In this document: one piece after another, positions 26,682-33,785 of the stretch
How the letters are laid out: every line of letters starts with the position of its first letter
Position numbering within the stretch: the first letter of the stretch is position 1
Assembly (NCBI RefSeq): GCF_004340975.1
Contig: NZ_SLXA01000002.1
Span: 62,001-126,000, forward strand
DNA from: Frisingicoccus caecimuris
GTDB lineage: Bacteria; Bacillota; Clostridia; Lachnospirales; Lachnospiraceae
Direction: 5' to 3'
DNA: 64,000 bases
Made by a program: the position numbers and the translations under genes
The notes under the pieces: generated by a model
Told to the model about the DNA's origin: nothing
Databases searched by the model: none
What the model saw: only the letters and a program-made list of their open reading frames with translations

Positions 26682-28514
26682 TTAGCCCACTTCATTTATG
26701 TCTGTAAGGGATATGTAATACTTGAATCCTTGCTTATCACCTTTAGTTACTGGTCTATACTTTATCTTGCCATCTTTTTTCAAATCTGCTTTCGCCCTTT
26801 TTAAAGTGTGCTCACTAATGCTCATTGCTTTGGCCATTTCGTCCAGCTCTGCAACTTCCTTCTCTCCATCCTTCAAGAAATCAAGAATAAATGCTTTTGC
26901 TTCTCCCCGTTGAGGGGCTTGTCTGGTTGAGTAATCCACCTCTGTCACGAAATCCTTGTCTTTTTTATCGCTGTATCCTTTAAACTGAATAACTTCATCG
27001 GCGATACAATATAATACTGTGCTACCGGTAGGCCCATAATTTGATTTTTCATGTGATAAATACCGGATTCCTTTTTCATTGGTTTCTCCGGCCATAATCA
27101 CAGAGCGACTTATATCCCATATATCGGCACTGTCGGCAATTCGCTTTCTTCCCCATACGCCAGACTGTTTGTTTGCATGCTCTACAATCAAGAAAGTGGT
27201 CCCATATTTCTCACCGTAGCCAATTAAGGGAGCCAGACAATTCCTCATGGCATTTCTATCGCCCATTCTGATATCGGGTGGGACAAACGCCTGTATTGGG
27301 TCGAAAATACACAAAGCTGGCCGATATTTTTCGATAAGCTGTTCAAGGAATGGACCATTAAATTTAATATCTTGAAATCTATCATCCGCAATATCAATAA
27401 ACATAATATTTTTCAGATTTGCGCCGTTCTTTCTTAACCGCCGTTTGAGCGTGTATTCAACCGAATCCTCAGCCGAAAAGAACATTACCTTTTTGGGTTC
27501 GCCTTTCCCCCAATCTTCAGGTAAAAACTGTTCAAAAAAAGTTTTTCGGCCACTGCTGACTGCCGCCGCAATTGCACACCATACTGTTGTTTTACCGCTG
27601 CCACCGTCTCCGGCCAGAGAAGTAATCTGATAGCGGGGCATATAACCAGTGATTAGCCAGTCGGGCGTCTTTTCTTCTGCGCTATCTGCTACGGCCATTT
27701 CAAGGCTGTGGTTTTTCTGCTGCCTAAATTTCCCTTTGTCATAAGGTGTGCTATACGGGGCCGTCGCTTGCCATCCTCTTTTGAGAGCGGGAAATATTTC
27801 TTTATCCAACTCTGCATCTGTAAGTGGTGGCATACATTTCTTTTCATTTTCTGTCCTGACTGCCGCTTTTATAGCCTCGTTATCCAGCCCTTTTGCCTTA
27901 AGACTTCCCACAAGCTTGATTAATGCACTGTGCCGCTCTCCATCGGGTATCGTTTCGGGCATCTCAAAGCGCTTCTGTTCCCAACCTTCCGGGACTGGCC
28001 CAATGAGGAAATTAATAACATTATTATCTGCTTGAGCAATTTTACAATCTCCCGGACCTATTTCCCACTCATATTGATTACCGTTAGGGTGGATACTCGG
28101 TGGTGCTATAATGTAACCACCTTCTGCTCGGATATCTACACCATCATACAATCCTATCCGGCTCCGATGGACTGCTGAATCTTTGTAAATCAAATGATAT
28201 CCACCGCGGCCTGTAATGCTTGTCCATGTTTCCGGAAGTTCTCCATTATCGCGCTGCCATGTTTTTAATATTTCATAGCCATTGACGCCCTTATTTTTGT
28301 CCACATCCAAGTCAATCACGACTAATCCGCCCGACATACTTCCAGTCGCAATCCCAATATTGGCATCTGGCCAGCGATTCCACCACTCATCAATCTGCTC
28401 TTTATTAGTTGTAGCCACTTTGAAGCCATTCTCCACGATAGGATGTTTACTTCGGGACATAAGTGGGAATACTGCAAGACCAAGGTCTGCATATATAAAC
28501 GCCCATTGTTTCAT
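26682..28514 (-). CDS. Primase-polymerase fused to a RepA-like AAA ATPase
   Basis: The 610-residue protein begins with a bifunctional DNA primase/polymerase (prim-pol) domain (about 1-170). It contains the acidic motif VVIDLDVD, GRGGYHLIY, and GVDIRAEGGYIIAPPS. A primase C-terminal-like segment follows (about 185-260), then a RecA/RepA-type ATPase with Walker A GDGGSGKTT near 305 and Walker B LCIFDPIQAF near 390. A winged-helix-like C-terminus (EVAELDEMAKAMSISEHTL) ends the protein. It probably unwinds and primes the element's origin. Its start overlaps the upstream stop by one base (TAATG). Confidence 0.85.
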   Translation of the reverse strand: MKQWAFIYADLGLAVFPLMSRSKHPIVENGFKVATTNKEQIDEWWNRWPDANIGIATGSMSGGLVVIDLDVDKNKGVNGYEILKTWQRDNGELPETWTSITGRGGYHLIYKDSAVHRSRIGLYDGVDIRAEGGYIIAPPSIHPNGNQYEWEIGPGDCKIAQADNNVINFLIGPVPEGWEQKRFEMPETIPDGERHSALIKLVGSLKAKGLDNEAIKAAVRTENEKKCMPPLTDAELDKEIFPALKRGWQATAPYSTPYDKGKFRQQKNHSLEMAVADSAEEKTPDWLITGYMPRYQITSLAGDGGSGKTTVWCAIAAAVSSGRKTFFEQFLPEDWGKGEPKKVMFFSAEDSVEYTLKRRLRKNGANLKNIMFIDIADDRFQDIKFNGPFLEQLIEKYRPALCIFDPIQAFVPPDIRMGDRNAMRNCLAPLIGYGEKYGTTFLIVEHANKQSGVWGRKRIADSADIWDISRSVIMAGETNEKGIRYLSHEKSNYGPTGSTVLYCIADEVIQFKGYSDKKDKDFVTEVDYSTRQAPQRGEAKAFILDFLKDGEKEVAELDEMAKAMSISEHTLKRAKADLKKDGKIKYRPVTKGDKQGFKYYISLTDINEVG

Positions 28515-28792
28515 TATGTCCGTGATTCATTCACCTTCTTTCCATAAAAATCCTGCTTCACATACCATTCGGCAACATTTTTCAAAACTGATTCATCGTT
28601 ATACTGCTGCTCTACGACAATGCAAGTATAATAATTTCTGGCTTTGTTACATCCGGCGCCCTGAAGCTTTGTCAGAGCAGCCTCGGCAAATCCTGGCCAA
28701 GTTAATTCATAGCCGTAGATCTTCAAGAAGAAATTCTTATCAAGCCTCATGCCTGGCCGGATGCTCCGCAATAATTCTTCTCTGGATGCCAT
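28514..28792 (-). CDS. Unknown 92-residue protein upstream of the replication gene
   Basis: The basic soluble protein (MASREELLRSIRPGMRLDKN) has no recognised domain. It overlaps both neighbours by a single base, which indicates tight coupling with the HTH gene and the primase-polymerase. A role as a replication accessory or DNA-binding factor is inferred from position only. Confidence 0.65.
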   Translation of the reverse strand: MASREELLRSIRPGMRLDKNFFLKIYGYELTWPGFAEAALTKLQGAGCNKARNYYTCIVVEQQYNDESVLKNVAEWYVKQDFYGKKVNESRT

Positions 28793-28992
28793 CAGCTATC
28801 CCTGCCCATGTGTTGGTACAGCTTCCGCCGATAGATAACAAAAACATCCGATTTGTGTCCAGTCTTTTTGCCTGGAATACATTCTCCAAACTTCCAAATA
28901 CCAAGCCGGATTCTTTGCCTCACGGCTTCCGGTGAACACCCAAGAATTCTGGCTGCTTCTGCTGCCGACATCGTTTCTTTTTCTTTTCTCAT
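28792..28992 (-). CDS. Excisionase-like helix-turn-helix protein
   Basis: The 66-residue protein has an HTH of the MerR/excisionase kind (MSAAEAARILGCSPEAVRQR, about residues 8-27) followed by a short wing (GIWKFGECIPG). It may be the directionality factor for the integrase or an activator of the early operon. The ATG follows GGAAGGGATGATTGA, and this binding site overlaps the end of the element's 20-bp repeat. Confidence 0.7.
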   Translation of the reverse strand: MRKEKETMSAAEAARILGCSPEAVRQRIRLGIWKFGECIPGKKTGHKSDVFVIYRRKLYQHMGRDS

Positions 28993-29001
28993 TCAATCAT
29001 C

Positions 29002-29022
29002 CCTTCCAAAAGCCCGCCCGGC
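29002..29022 (+). repeat. Dispersed 20-bp repeat, copy 2
   Basis: Same as the copies at 26083 and 30363, with one extra A in the A run. It lies between two HTH genes and its minus-strand end contains the ribosome binding site of the excisionase-like gene. Confidence 0.7.
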
Positions 29023-29216
29023 TAATTTTCTTCAATGATTTCAGTTACATCAACACCAAGCGCCTTAGCAATTCGGCCAGCCGTCTCTGGTCTAAGCTCA
29101 GCGCCACCGATTATCCGACATAACGTCCCTTTTGGGATGCCGGCAGCTATTAAATCTTTCTGCCCCATACATGCCCGCGCTCTTGCAAGCTCATATTTCT
29201 TTCTGTCGAGTTTCAT
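29022..29216 (-). CDS. Cro-like XRE-family regulator
   Basis: The 64-residue protein is one helix-turn-helix domain (ARACMGQKDLIAAGIPKGTL, ELRPETAGRIAKALGVDVTEI). The ATG giving MKLDRKK follows GGAGGTGAGAAA. It is divergent from the larger XRE repressor, an arrangement like cro/cI or the str/stl pair of satellite islands. It heads the leftward replication operon. Confidence 0.8.
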   Translation of the reverse strand: MKLDRKKYELARARACMGQKDLIAAGIPKGTLCRIIGGAELRPETAGRIAKALGVDVTEIIEEN

Positions 29217-29231
29217 TTTCTCACCTCCATT

Positions 29232-29306
29232 CAATCATTTGATTGTAATTTTAGATTAATACATATTTTCGATTGTGTCAACCTATTTTCTTAATCTTTT
29301 GATTGT
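29232..29306. promoter_or_regulatory. Operator region with three GATTGT repeats at 30-base spacing
   Basis: GATTGT occurs at 29241, 29271 and 29301, each preceded by a T-rich stretch. The first is part of a perfect inverted repeat CAATCA-TT-TGATTG (29232-29245). The spacing is close to three helical turns, so the sites face the same side of the DNA. They overlap both divergent promoters. Confidence 0.6.
29253..29281 (-). promoter_or_regulatory. Leftward promoter of the element's replication operon
   Basis: On the minus strand TTGACA (29276-29281) and TAATCT (29253-29258) are spaced by 17 bases, about 37 bases upstream of the Cro-like gene. Confidence 0.7.
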
Positions 29307-29326
29307 TTTTTTTTCATAGTTATGTT
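29299..29326 (+). promoter_or_regulatory. Rightward promoter of the XRE repressor gene
   Basis: TTGATT (29299-29304) and TATGTT (29321-29326) are 16 bases apart, and GGAGAGGTGATATA with the ATG follows. The -35 box overlaps one of the GATTGT repeats, which suggests autoregulation. Confidence 0.5.
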
Positions 29327-29348
29327 ATCGTATAGGAGAGGTGATATA

Positions 29349-29936
29349 ATGCAAACTTCTGAAAGAATAAAACAAGCTCGAAAAAAAGCAGGACTTACTC
29401 AAAAAAAACTTGCTGAAATACTCGGCACTTCACAACAAAATCTTGCTCAATATGAAAATGGAAAACGAAAACCTAAAATAGAAACTTTAAAAAAAATTGC
29501 CTCCGCTTTAGGTGTCGAAATTGAAGATTTGGCAGAATGGAACGACATCCCCGAAATTGCAAACAAAGTATATGCTTCAGAATTAATTGGTTTAAAAAGA
29601 AATATTTCAGAAGAACGTTATTGTTTTTCTCCTGAAGATATAAATGATTTAAAGGCAAAAATTGATAATTATATCTCTCTAGGAAATGAAATAGAAAATG
29701 TAAACGAGCGTCGGAAATATTTCGGAGATGTGACAGAGATACTAGGTCGTGAACTATTTGAACACCTCATCGATTCACAACCTTATGGAAGCCTTTTAGA
29801 TATCATAGACTTCTTATCCTATTACCTTGTTTTTACTGATTCTAAACAAGGTCAGCTAATGGAACTAGTGATGGATTTATACGAAAATAAATATTTACAT
29901 CGCACTTACTGGGAAAATTTAAACAAAGATGAATAG
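29349..29936 (+). CDS. XRE-family repressor of the integrated element
   Basis: The 195-residue protein has an N-terminal HTH_3 domain (MQTSERIKQARKKAGLTQKK, TSQQNLAQYENGKRKPKIET) and a helical C-terminal domain of about 120 residues without a recognised peptidase motif, so LexA-type self-cleavage is not evident. Coding is much more AT-rich than the neighbours. The ATG follows GGAGAGGTGATATA. It is probably the master repressor that holds the element quiescent, acting at the divergent operator. Confidence 0.8.
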   Translation: MQTSERIKQARKKAGLTQKKLAEILGTSQQNLAQYENGKRKPKIETLKKIASALGVEIEDLAEWNDIPEIANKVYASELIGLKRNISEERYCFSPEDINDLKAKIDNYISLGNEIENVNERRKYFGDVTEILGRELFEHLIDSQPYGSLLDIIDFLSYYLVFTDSKQGQLMELVMDLYENKYLHRTYWENLNKDE

Positions 29937-29971
29937 AGAACCCAGTCTAAAATTATACTCACTAAATTTAG

Positions 29972-29996
29972 GGTGTCGCGTTTCCCGACACCCCCG
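29972..29996 (+). terminator. Hairpin after the repressor gene
   Basis: GGGTGTCG and CGACACCC form an 8-bp stem about 35 bases after the repressor stop. No clear T run follows, so termination is only likely, not certain. Confidence 0.45.
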
Positions 29997-30068
29997 GAAA
30001 TATCCCTTTCGTCGATAACGCTCATTTGAGCTTCGTTCGTTTTTTCGGACAGGTCAGAACCTTGAAAA

Positions 30069-30074
30069 TATAAT
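30069..30074 (+). promoter_or_regulatory. Likely -10 box of the small toxin transcript
   Basis: A consensus TATAAT lies 70 bases upstream of the toxin start. The -35 region (around TTCGGAC) is poor. The leader is GC-rich and ends in a strong ACGGAGGGTGGTG ribosome binding site. Confidence 0.45.
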
Positions 30075-30143
30075 ATACTTACCTGGGCAGCCGGGGGACG
30101 TGCTTTCACCTAATCCGAGACCTTACGGAGGGTGGTGATTATT

Positions 30144-30227
30144 ATGAGTACATATGAAGAATTTCAGATTATTTTGAGCATTGCTCTTTTAATCGTCGCT
30201 ATTCTGAATCTGAAAAATAAGAAATAG
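30144..30227 (+). CDS. Holin-like type I toxin peptide, 27 residues
   Basis: The peptide reads MSTYEEFQIILSIALLIVAI and ends NLKNKK. The MSTYE start, single hydrophobic helix and lysine-rich tail match the putative holin-like toxin family related to TxpA of the Bacillus skin element. The ribosome binding site GGAGGGTGGTGATT is very strong. Such peptides insert in the membrane and are silenced by an antisense RNA, and one is predicted here from the opposite strand. It probably stabilises the element. Confidence 0.75.
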   Translation: MSTYEEFQIILSIALLIVAILNLKNKK

Positions 30228-30327
30228 CCGTCCTGCTCTCGTCAAAGTTTAGGAACGGCTATTCTTATAGTAAATACTAACTTTCGCCGGGTCGGGTGAT
30301 GCGCGCTCACCTTCCGGCTCCCTTGTT
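30215..30327 (-). ncRNA. Predicted antisense antitoxin RNA for the holin-like toxin
   Basis: A consensus minus-strand promoter (TTGACA and TATAAT, 16 bases apart) starts transcription near 30327, toward the toxin gene. The RNA would cover the 3' untranslated part and the end of the toxin message. It would stop after the shared hairpin at 30221-30263, where TTTCTTATTTTT follows on this strand. About 110 bases of overlap with a 3' end is the layout of TxpA/RatA. The RNA itself is inferred. Confidence 0.6.
30221..30263. terminator. Shared bidirectional hairpin of the toxin/antitoxin locus
   Basis: AATAGCCGTCCT pairs with AGGAACGGCTATT around a loop of about 16 bases, overlapping the toxin stop codon. 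T-rich sequence follows on both strands. Confidence 0.65.
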
Positions 30328-30333
30328 AAGTAT

Positions 30334-30361
30334 ATTATATCAAATATACCAAAAATGTCAA
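30334..30361 (-). promoter_or_regulatory. Promoter of the antisense RNA
   Basis: TTGACA (30356-30361) and TATAAT (30334-30339) on the minus strand both match consensus fully, with a 16-base spacer. Confidence 0.75.
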
Positions 30362-30362
30362 A

Positions 30363-30382
30363 CCTTCCAAAGCCCGCCCGGC
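30363..30382 (+). repeat. Dispersed 20-bp repeat, copy 3
   Basis: Exact second copy of CCTTCCAAAGCCCGCCCGGC, ending 23 bases before the integrase ATG and overlapping the upstream edge of the antisense promoter region. Confidence 0.7.
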
Positions 30383-30405
30383 CAGAATGGAAGGAATGTA
30401 TATAA

Positions 30406-31551
30406 ATGGCAAAAAGAAAAAAATATCCAAAACTTCCTAATGGTTTTGGGTCAATCAAGTTTCTCGGCAAAGGCCGGCGCAACCCTTATGCCGTTCATCC
30501 GCCAACGAAAGAATTCACGCTTGACGGTGTTCCTGTGACTCCGAAGGCTCTCTGCTATGTTGATGACTGGATGAAAGGCTTTGCTGTCCTCACGGCCTAT
30601 CACGCCGGAACATATAAGCCAGGCATGGAGCTTGATCTGGCTGATCTGCCGCAATCTGGCGACACTGCTGTTATAAACCGCATATTGACCGACTATATTA
30701 AAATAACCGGTAAAACTCAGGAAACTCCCGGCAAGACATTTTCAGAAGTATATGAGGAATTCTACCGGTACAAATTTGAAAGGGATAAATCCCGGGAATA
30801 TTCCAACGCCTTAAAGTTTTCACTCCGTGCGGCGTTCCGGAACTGTTCAGAACTGCATGAGCGCACCTTCAGCGAACTTCGTCACGATGACCTACAGGAG
30901 GTCATTGACTGCTGCCCTCTCAAATATTCCAGCTTACGGAATATGGTCAGCCTGCTCAATCAGATGTACGCCTACGCCGAGATGTATGAGCTTTGCGACA
31001 AAGACTATTCGGCCCATGTAAAGGTCCATATCCGAAATGATGTGGAACACGGCGAAGCGTTCACAGAACAGGAGTTAAAGCAGCTATGGGAGTACAAAGA
31101 TGATAGCATTGTTGAAATGATTTTGATCATGTGCTATTCCGGTTTCCGAATTACCGCCTATAAGACACTAAAAATAGACCTGAAGGACCGGTACTTCAAA
31201 GGCGGTGTCAAGACGGCAGCAGGAAAAGACCGGATTGTCCCGATTCATTCGGGAATTTATGACCTTGTAAAACGCCGTACACGGAGAAAAAGGCCGCTCC
31301 TAGATGTTTCTGTCCCTCAATTCAGAGCTGCCATGTATGAGACGCTGGAACGCCTTGGCATGGCAAGACATACACCTCACGATTGTCGTCATACCTTCTC
31401 AGCTCTGTGTGAACGATATGGCGTTTCAGAGAATGACCGGAAGCGTATGCTTGGCCATTCCTTCGGCAACGATATCACCAACCAGATATACGGCCACAGG
31501 GAAATTGAGGACCTGAGACATGAAATTGAGAAGATTAAAATTTGTTACTAA
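30406..31551 (+). CDS. Tyrosine recombinase/integrase
   Basis: The 381-residue integrase has an N-terminal arm-binding region, a SAM-like core-binding domain (about 105-205) and a catalytic domain. Catalytic residues visible are Arg in YSGFRITAY, Lys in AAGKDRIVPIH, HxxR in HDCRHTF, His in LGHSFGND and the nucleophile Tyr in NQIYGHR. The stop codon lies inside the right terminal repeat, so the attachment region abuts the gene. It faces outward at the right end of the element. Confidence 0.9.
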   Translation: MAKRKKYPKLPNGFGSIKFLGKGRRNPYAVHPPTKEFTLDGVPVTPKALCYVDDWMKGFAVLTAYHAGTYKPGMELDLADLPQSGDTAVINRILTDYIKITGKTQETPGKTFSEVYEEFYRYKFERDKSREYSNALKFSLRAAFRNCSELHERTFSELRHDDLQEVIDCCPLKYSSLRNMVSLLNQMYAYAEMYELCDKDYSAHVKVHIRNDVEHGEAFTEQELKQLWEYKDDSIVEMILIMCYSGFRITAYKTLKIDLKDRYFKGGVKTAAGKDRIVPIHSGIYDLVKRRTRRKRPLLDVSVPQFRAAMYETLERLGMARHTPHDCRHTFSALCERYGVSENDRKRMLGHSFGNDITNQIYGHREIEDLRHEIEKIKICY

Positions 31552-31566
31552 TCTGTTACTAACCGG
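31542..31566 (+). repeat. Right terminal repeat of the integrated element
   Basis: TTGTTACTAA, TC, TGTTACTAACCGG matches the left repeat at 22877-22901 in 23 of 25 positions. It includes the integrase stop codon. Confidence 0.6.
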
Positions 31567-31581
31567 AACCACTTATCACTT

Positions 31582-31600
31582 ATTTTTAAGCCTTAAAAAT
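31582..31600. repeat. 19-bp perfect palindrome next to the right repeat
   Basis: ATTTTTAAG, a central C, and CTTAAAAAT form a perfect palindrome. It could be a recombinase core site or part of the terminator region. Confidence 0.4.
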
Positions 31601-31608
31601 GACAAAGC

Positions 31609-31653
31609 AAAACCGCTGTTTCCCCAGTATTTTCAAGGGTTTCAGCGGTTTTT
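31609..31653. terminator. Bidirectional terminator between integrase and histidine kinase
   Basis: AAAACCGCTG and CAGCGGTTTT form a 10-bp stem around a long loop, with TTTTT on the plus side and TTTTG on the minus side. It lies between convergent stop codons. Confidence 0.7.
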
Positions 31654-31690
31654 CCTGTTGTTATGTGGCTTGGCCAAAAACAGCCTGAAT

Positions 31691-33082
31691 TTAGACAAAT
31701 TGTAAAATTATCCGGGTACCGTTCCCTTCTTTGCTGTCAATCTGAATCGATATATTATGCCGTTTGGCGATCAGGGCTGTGAGCGCCAGGCCGAGCCCGG
31801 CTCCGCCGCTCTTCCGGCTTCTGGATTTGTCGACCATATAAAAAGGTTCCATAATTTTTTCCTGTTCCTCCGCCGGGATTCCCTGTCCGAAGTCCTGCAC
31901 CTCAATAATATTATCATAGGCCCGGAGAACAATCTTTCCGCCACAGTCACTGGCTTTAACGCCATTGTCAATCAAATTGATCAGGACGTCCGTCATCAAA
32001 TCCAGGTCCATCGGAAAATGCTCTCCATGCTCAATACATTCCAATGTCATCTGCTTGTCCTTCAGGATCACATCACAGGATTTTTCCGCCGCTTCAAAGA
32101 GACGGCTCACCGGTGTGTCTGTAAAAACGAGAGAGTCCTCCTGATCCAGTTCTAAAAGCTTCATCATCTTTTTGGAGAGCCGTTCCAAACGTCCACATTC
32201 TTCATAAATATAAAGCAGAGCCGCCTCCTGATTTTCCCGGCTGAGCTTTGTGGAAAGCAAGGTCTGGGCATAGCCGGAAATGGCCGTCATCGGCGTCTTT
32301 AATTCGTGAGTCAGGTTCCCCATAAACAATGTCTTTCGTTTCTCGGATTCTTCCAGACTGCGCGTACTCGTTTCTACAGCTTCGGCCATTTTATTAAAGC
32401 TTTCCTCCAGCTGACCGATTTCATCCTTCCGACGGACGGTCACCCGCTGGTCGTAATTTCCCTCAGCCAGCCGTTTTGTCGTCTCGTTCAATTCCTGAAG
32501 AGGCTGAAGGATATGCCTTAATATGATGAACAAAATTCCTGTTGTCAGACCGACCACGCCAAATGTAATCGCCAATACATATCCGGTCAGACGCCGAACA
32601 TTTTTTTGAACCTCGTCCATAGAAGCAACCCGGTAGACATCGATTTCGCTCTGAATATTCTTATGAAAAACGACATAATCCGTATTGCCCCAGGAATAAT
32701 CGGCACAGGTTATATCGCCGTCCTCATAATTTTTAAAACTCAGCTGCGAAAGTTCTTCTGCAGAAAGGGCCGTATGATTATAAATTTGCCGGATTCCGTT
32801 AGCTTCTTCCGTATTTCCCGACCGTAAAAAGCATATCGAATAATCATCCTTCAACTTTTTAAAATAATGTTCCAGATAGAGCGGCTTTGCCTCCGCGTCC
32901 ATCTTTTGGAGCAATCCCTGCTCCAGTTCACCGGTCATTTCATAAAAATTCTGGTAAGCCCGTATCGTCGCCTCGTTCTTAAGGCTTTTTCCGGTTATGC
33001 TTAAAATAAGCACATCCCCCAGTAAAGAAGCGGCTAAAAGAGCCATACAGCTGATCCACAGAATTTTTGTCCTTAATTTCAC
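31691..33082 (-). CDS. Sensor histidine kinase
   Basis: The 463-residue kinase has two membrane helices (about 8-28 and 155-180) bracketing an extracellular sensor domain. A HAMP domain follows, then HisKA with the phosphoacceptor in LTHELKTPMTAISGY, then HATPase with LIDNGVKASDCGG, DFGQGIP and GGAGLGLALT boxes. The start is the GTG after GGAGGCGCGGAAC. The last codons contain the 12-bp candidate attachment repeat. It pairs with the response regulator directly upstream. Confidence 0.9.
   Translation of the reverse strand: MKLRTKILWISCMALLAASLLGDVLILSITGKSLKNEATIRAYQNFYEMTGELEQGLLQKMDAEAKPLYLEHYFKKLKDDYSICFLRSGNTEEANGIRQIYNHTALSAEELSQLSFKNYEDGDITCADYSWGNTDYVVFHKNIQSEIDVYRVASMDEVQKNVRRLTGYVLAITFGVVGLTTGILFIILRHILQPLQELNETTKRLAEGNYDQRVTVRRKDEIGQLEESFNKMAEAVETSTRSLEESEKRKTLFMGNLTHELKTPMTAISGYAQTLLSTKLSRENQEAALLYIYEECGRLERLSKKMMKLLELDQEDSLVFTDTPVSRLFEAAEKSCDVILKDKQMTLECIEHGEHFPMDLDLMTDVLINLIDNGVKASDCGGKIVLRAYDNIIEVQDFGQGIPAEEQEKIMEPFYMVDKSRSRKSGGAGLGLALTALIAKRHNISIQIDSKEGNGTRIILQFV
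31695..31706 (+). other. Candidate attachment-site repeat, right copy (12 bp)
   Basis: ACAAATTGTAAA repeats the sequence at 22831-22842 and overlaps the final codons of the histidine kinase gene, a common kind of integration target. Confidence 0.35.
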
Positions 33083-33116
33083 GTTCCGCGCCTCCAAATA
33101 ATCATCTCGCTGCAGT

Positions 33117-33782
33117 TTACTCTTCGAATCGGTATCCCATTTTTGAGATGGTCTTAATATGCTCCGATAGCCCGAGTTTTTTCCGAAGCTGGCCTACGTG
33201 CACATCTACCGTTCGGGTCTCTCCCATATATTCGATCCCCCAAACCATACGGAGCAGGTTTTCTCTGGATATAGCGATATTCTTATTTTTCGCCAGAACA
33301 CATAAAAGTTCAAATTCTTTCGGCTTTAACAAGACCTCCTGTCCATTCTGCTTGACAGAATGTTCCTCAAAATTGATTTCCATATTGAGAATTTTAATTG
33401 TCTGACTCAGCTTATTCGTCCGTTCCAATATCTTTTCCATGCGGACAAGTAATTCCAATATCTCAAAAGGCTTAACGATATAATCCTCAGCCCCGCCCTT
33501 CAAACCCTGGATTTTTGATTCCAGATCATCCTTCGCTGTCAGGAAAATCACCGGTATATCGTATTTTTTCATATCACCCAGTAATTCAAATCCATCCTTT
33601 CCCGGAAGCATCACATCCAAAAGTCCCAGATCATAGTCATGATCCTGAACTAATGCGGCTTCCGCCTCGCTGCCATTATAGTAAATCTCCGTATCATAAT
33701 TGGAGACTTCCAGATTCATTGCAATCATTTTGGCAATAGCTTCTTCATCCTCAACAATTAAAATTCTGTTTTTACCTGACAT
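33117..33782 (-). CDS. OmpR/PhoB-family response regulator
   Basis: The 221-residue protein has a receiver domain with acidic pocket VEDEE, phosphoacceptor Asp in LLDVMLPGKDGF, Thr in IFLTAK and Lys in VKPF. A C-terminal winged helix (KPKEFELLCVLAKNK, TVDVHVGQLRKKL) binds DNA. It is the cognate regulator of the downstream kinase. Before the insertion of the element the pair would have lain directly upstream of the lipoprotein/ABC cassette. Confidence 0.93.
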   Translation of the reverse strand: MSGKNRILIVEDEEAIAKMIAMNLEVSNYDTEIYYNGSEAEAALVQDHDYDLGLLDVMLPGKDGFELLGDMKKYDIPVIFLTAKDDLESKIQGLKGGAEDYIVKPFEILELLVRMEKILERTNKLSQTIKILNMEINFEEHSVKQNGQEVLLKPKEFELLCVLAKNKNIAISRENLLRMVWGIEYMGETRTVDVHVGQLRKKLGLSEHIKTISKMGYRFEE

Positions 33783-33785
33783 ATT

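Noticed and set aside
31636-31653. GGGTTTC followed by a T run at both element ends (also 22861-22878) as attachment core
   Set aside because: The match is short and gapped, and the right copy is part of a terminator stem; the other repeat pairs are stronger.
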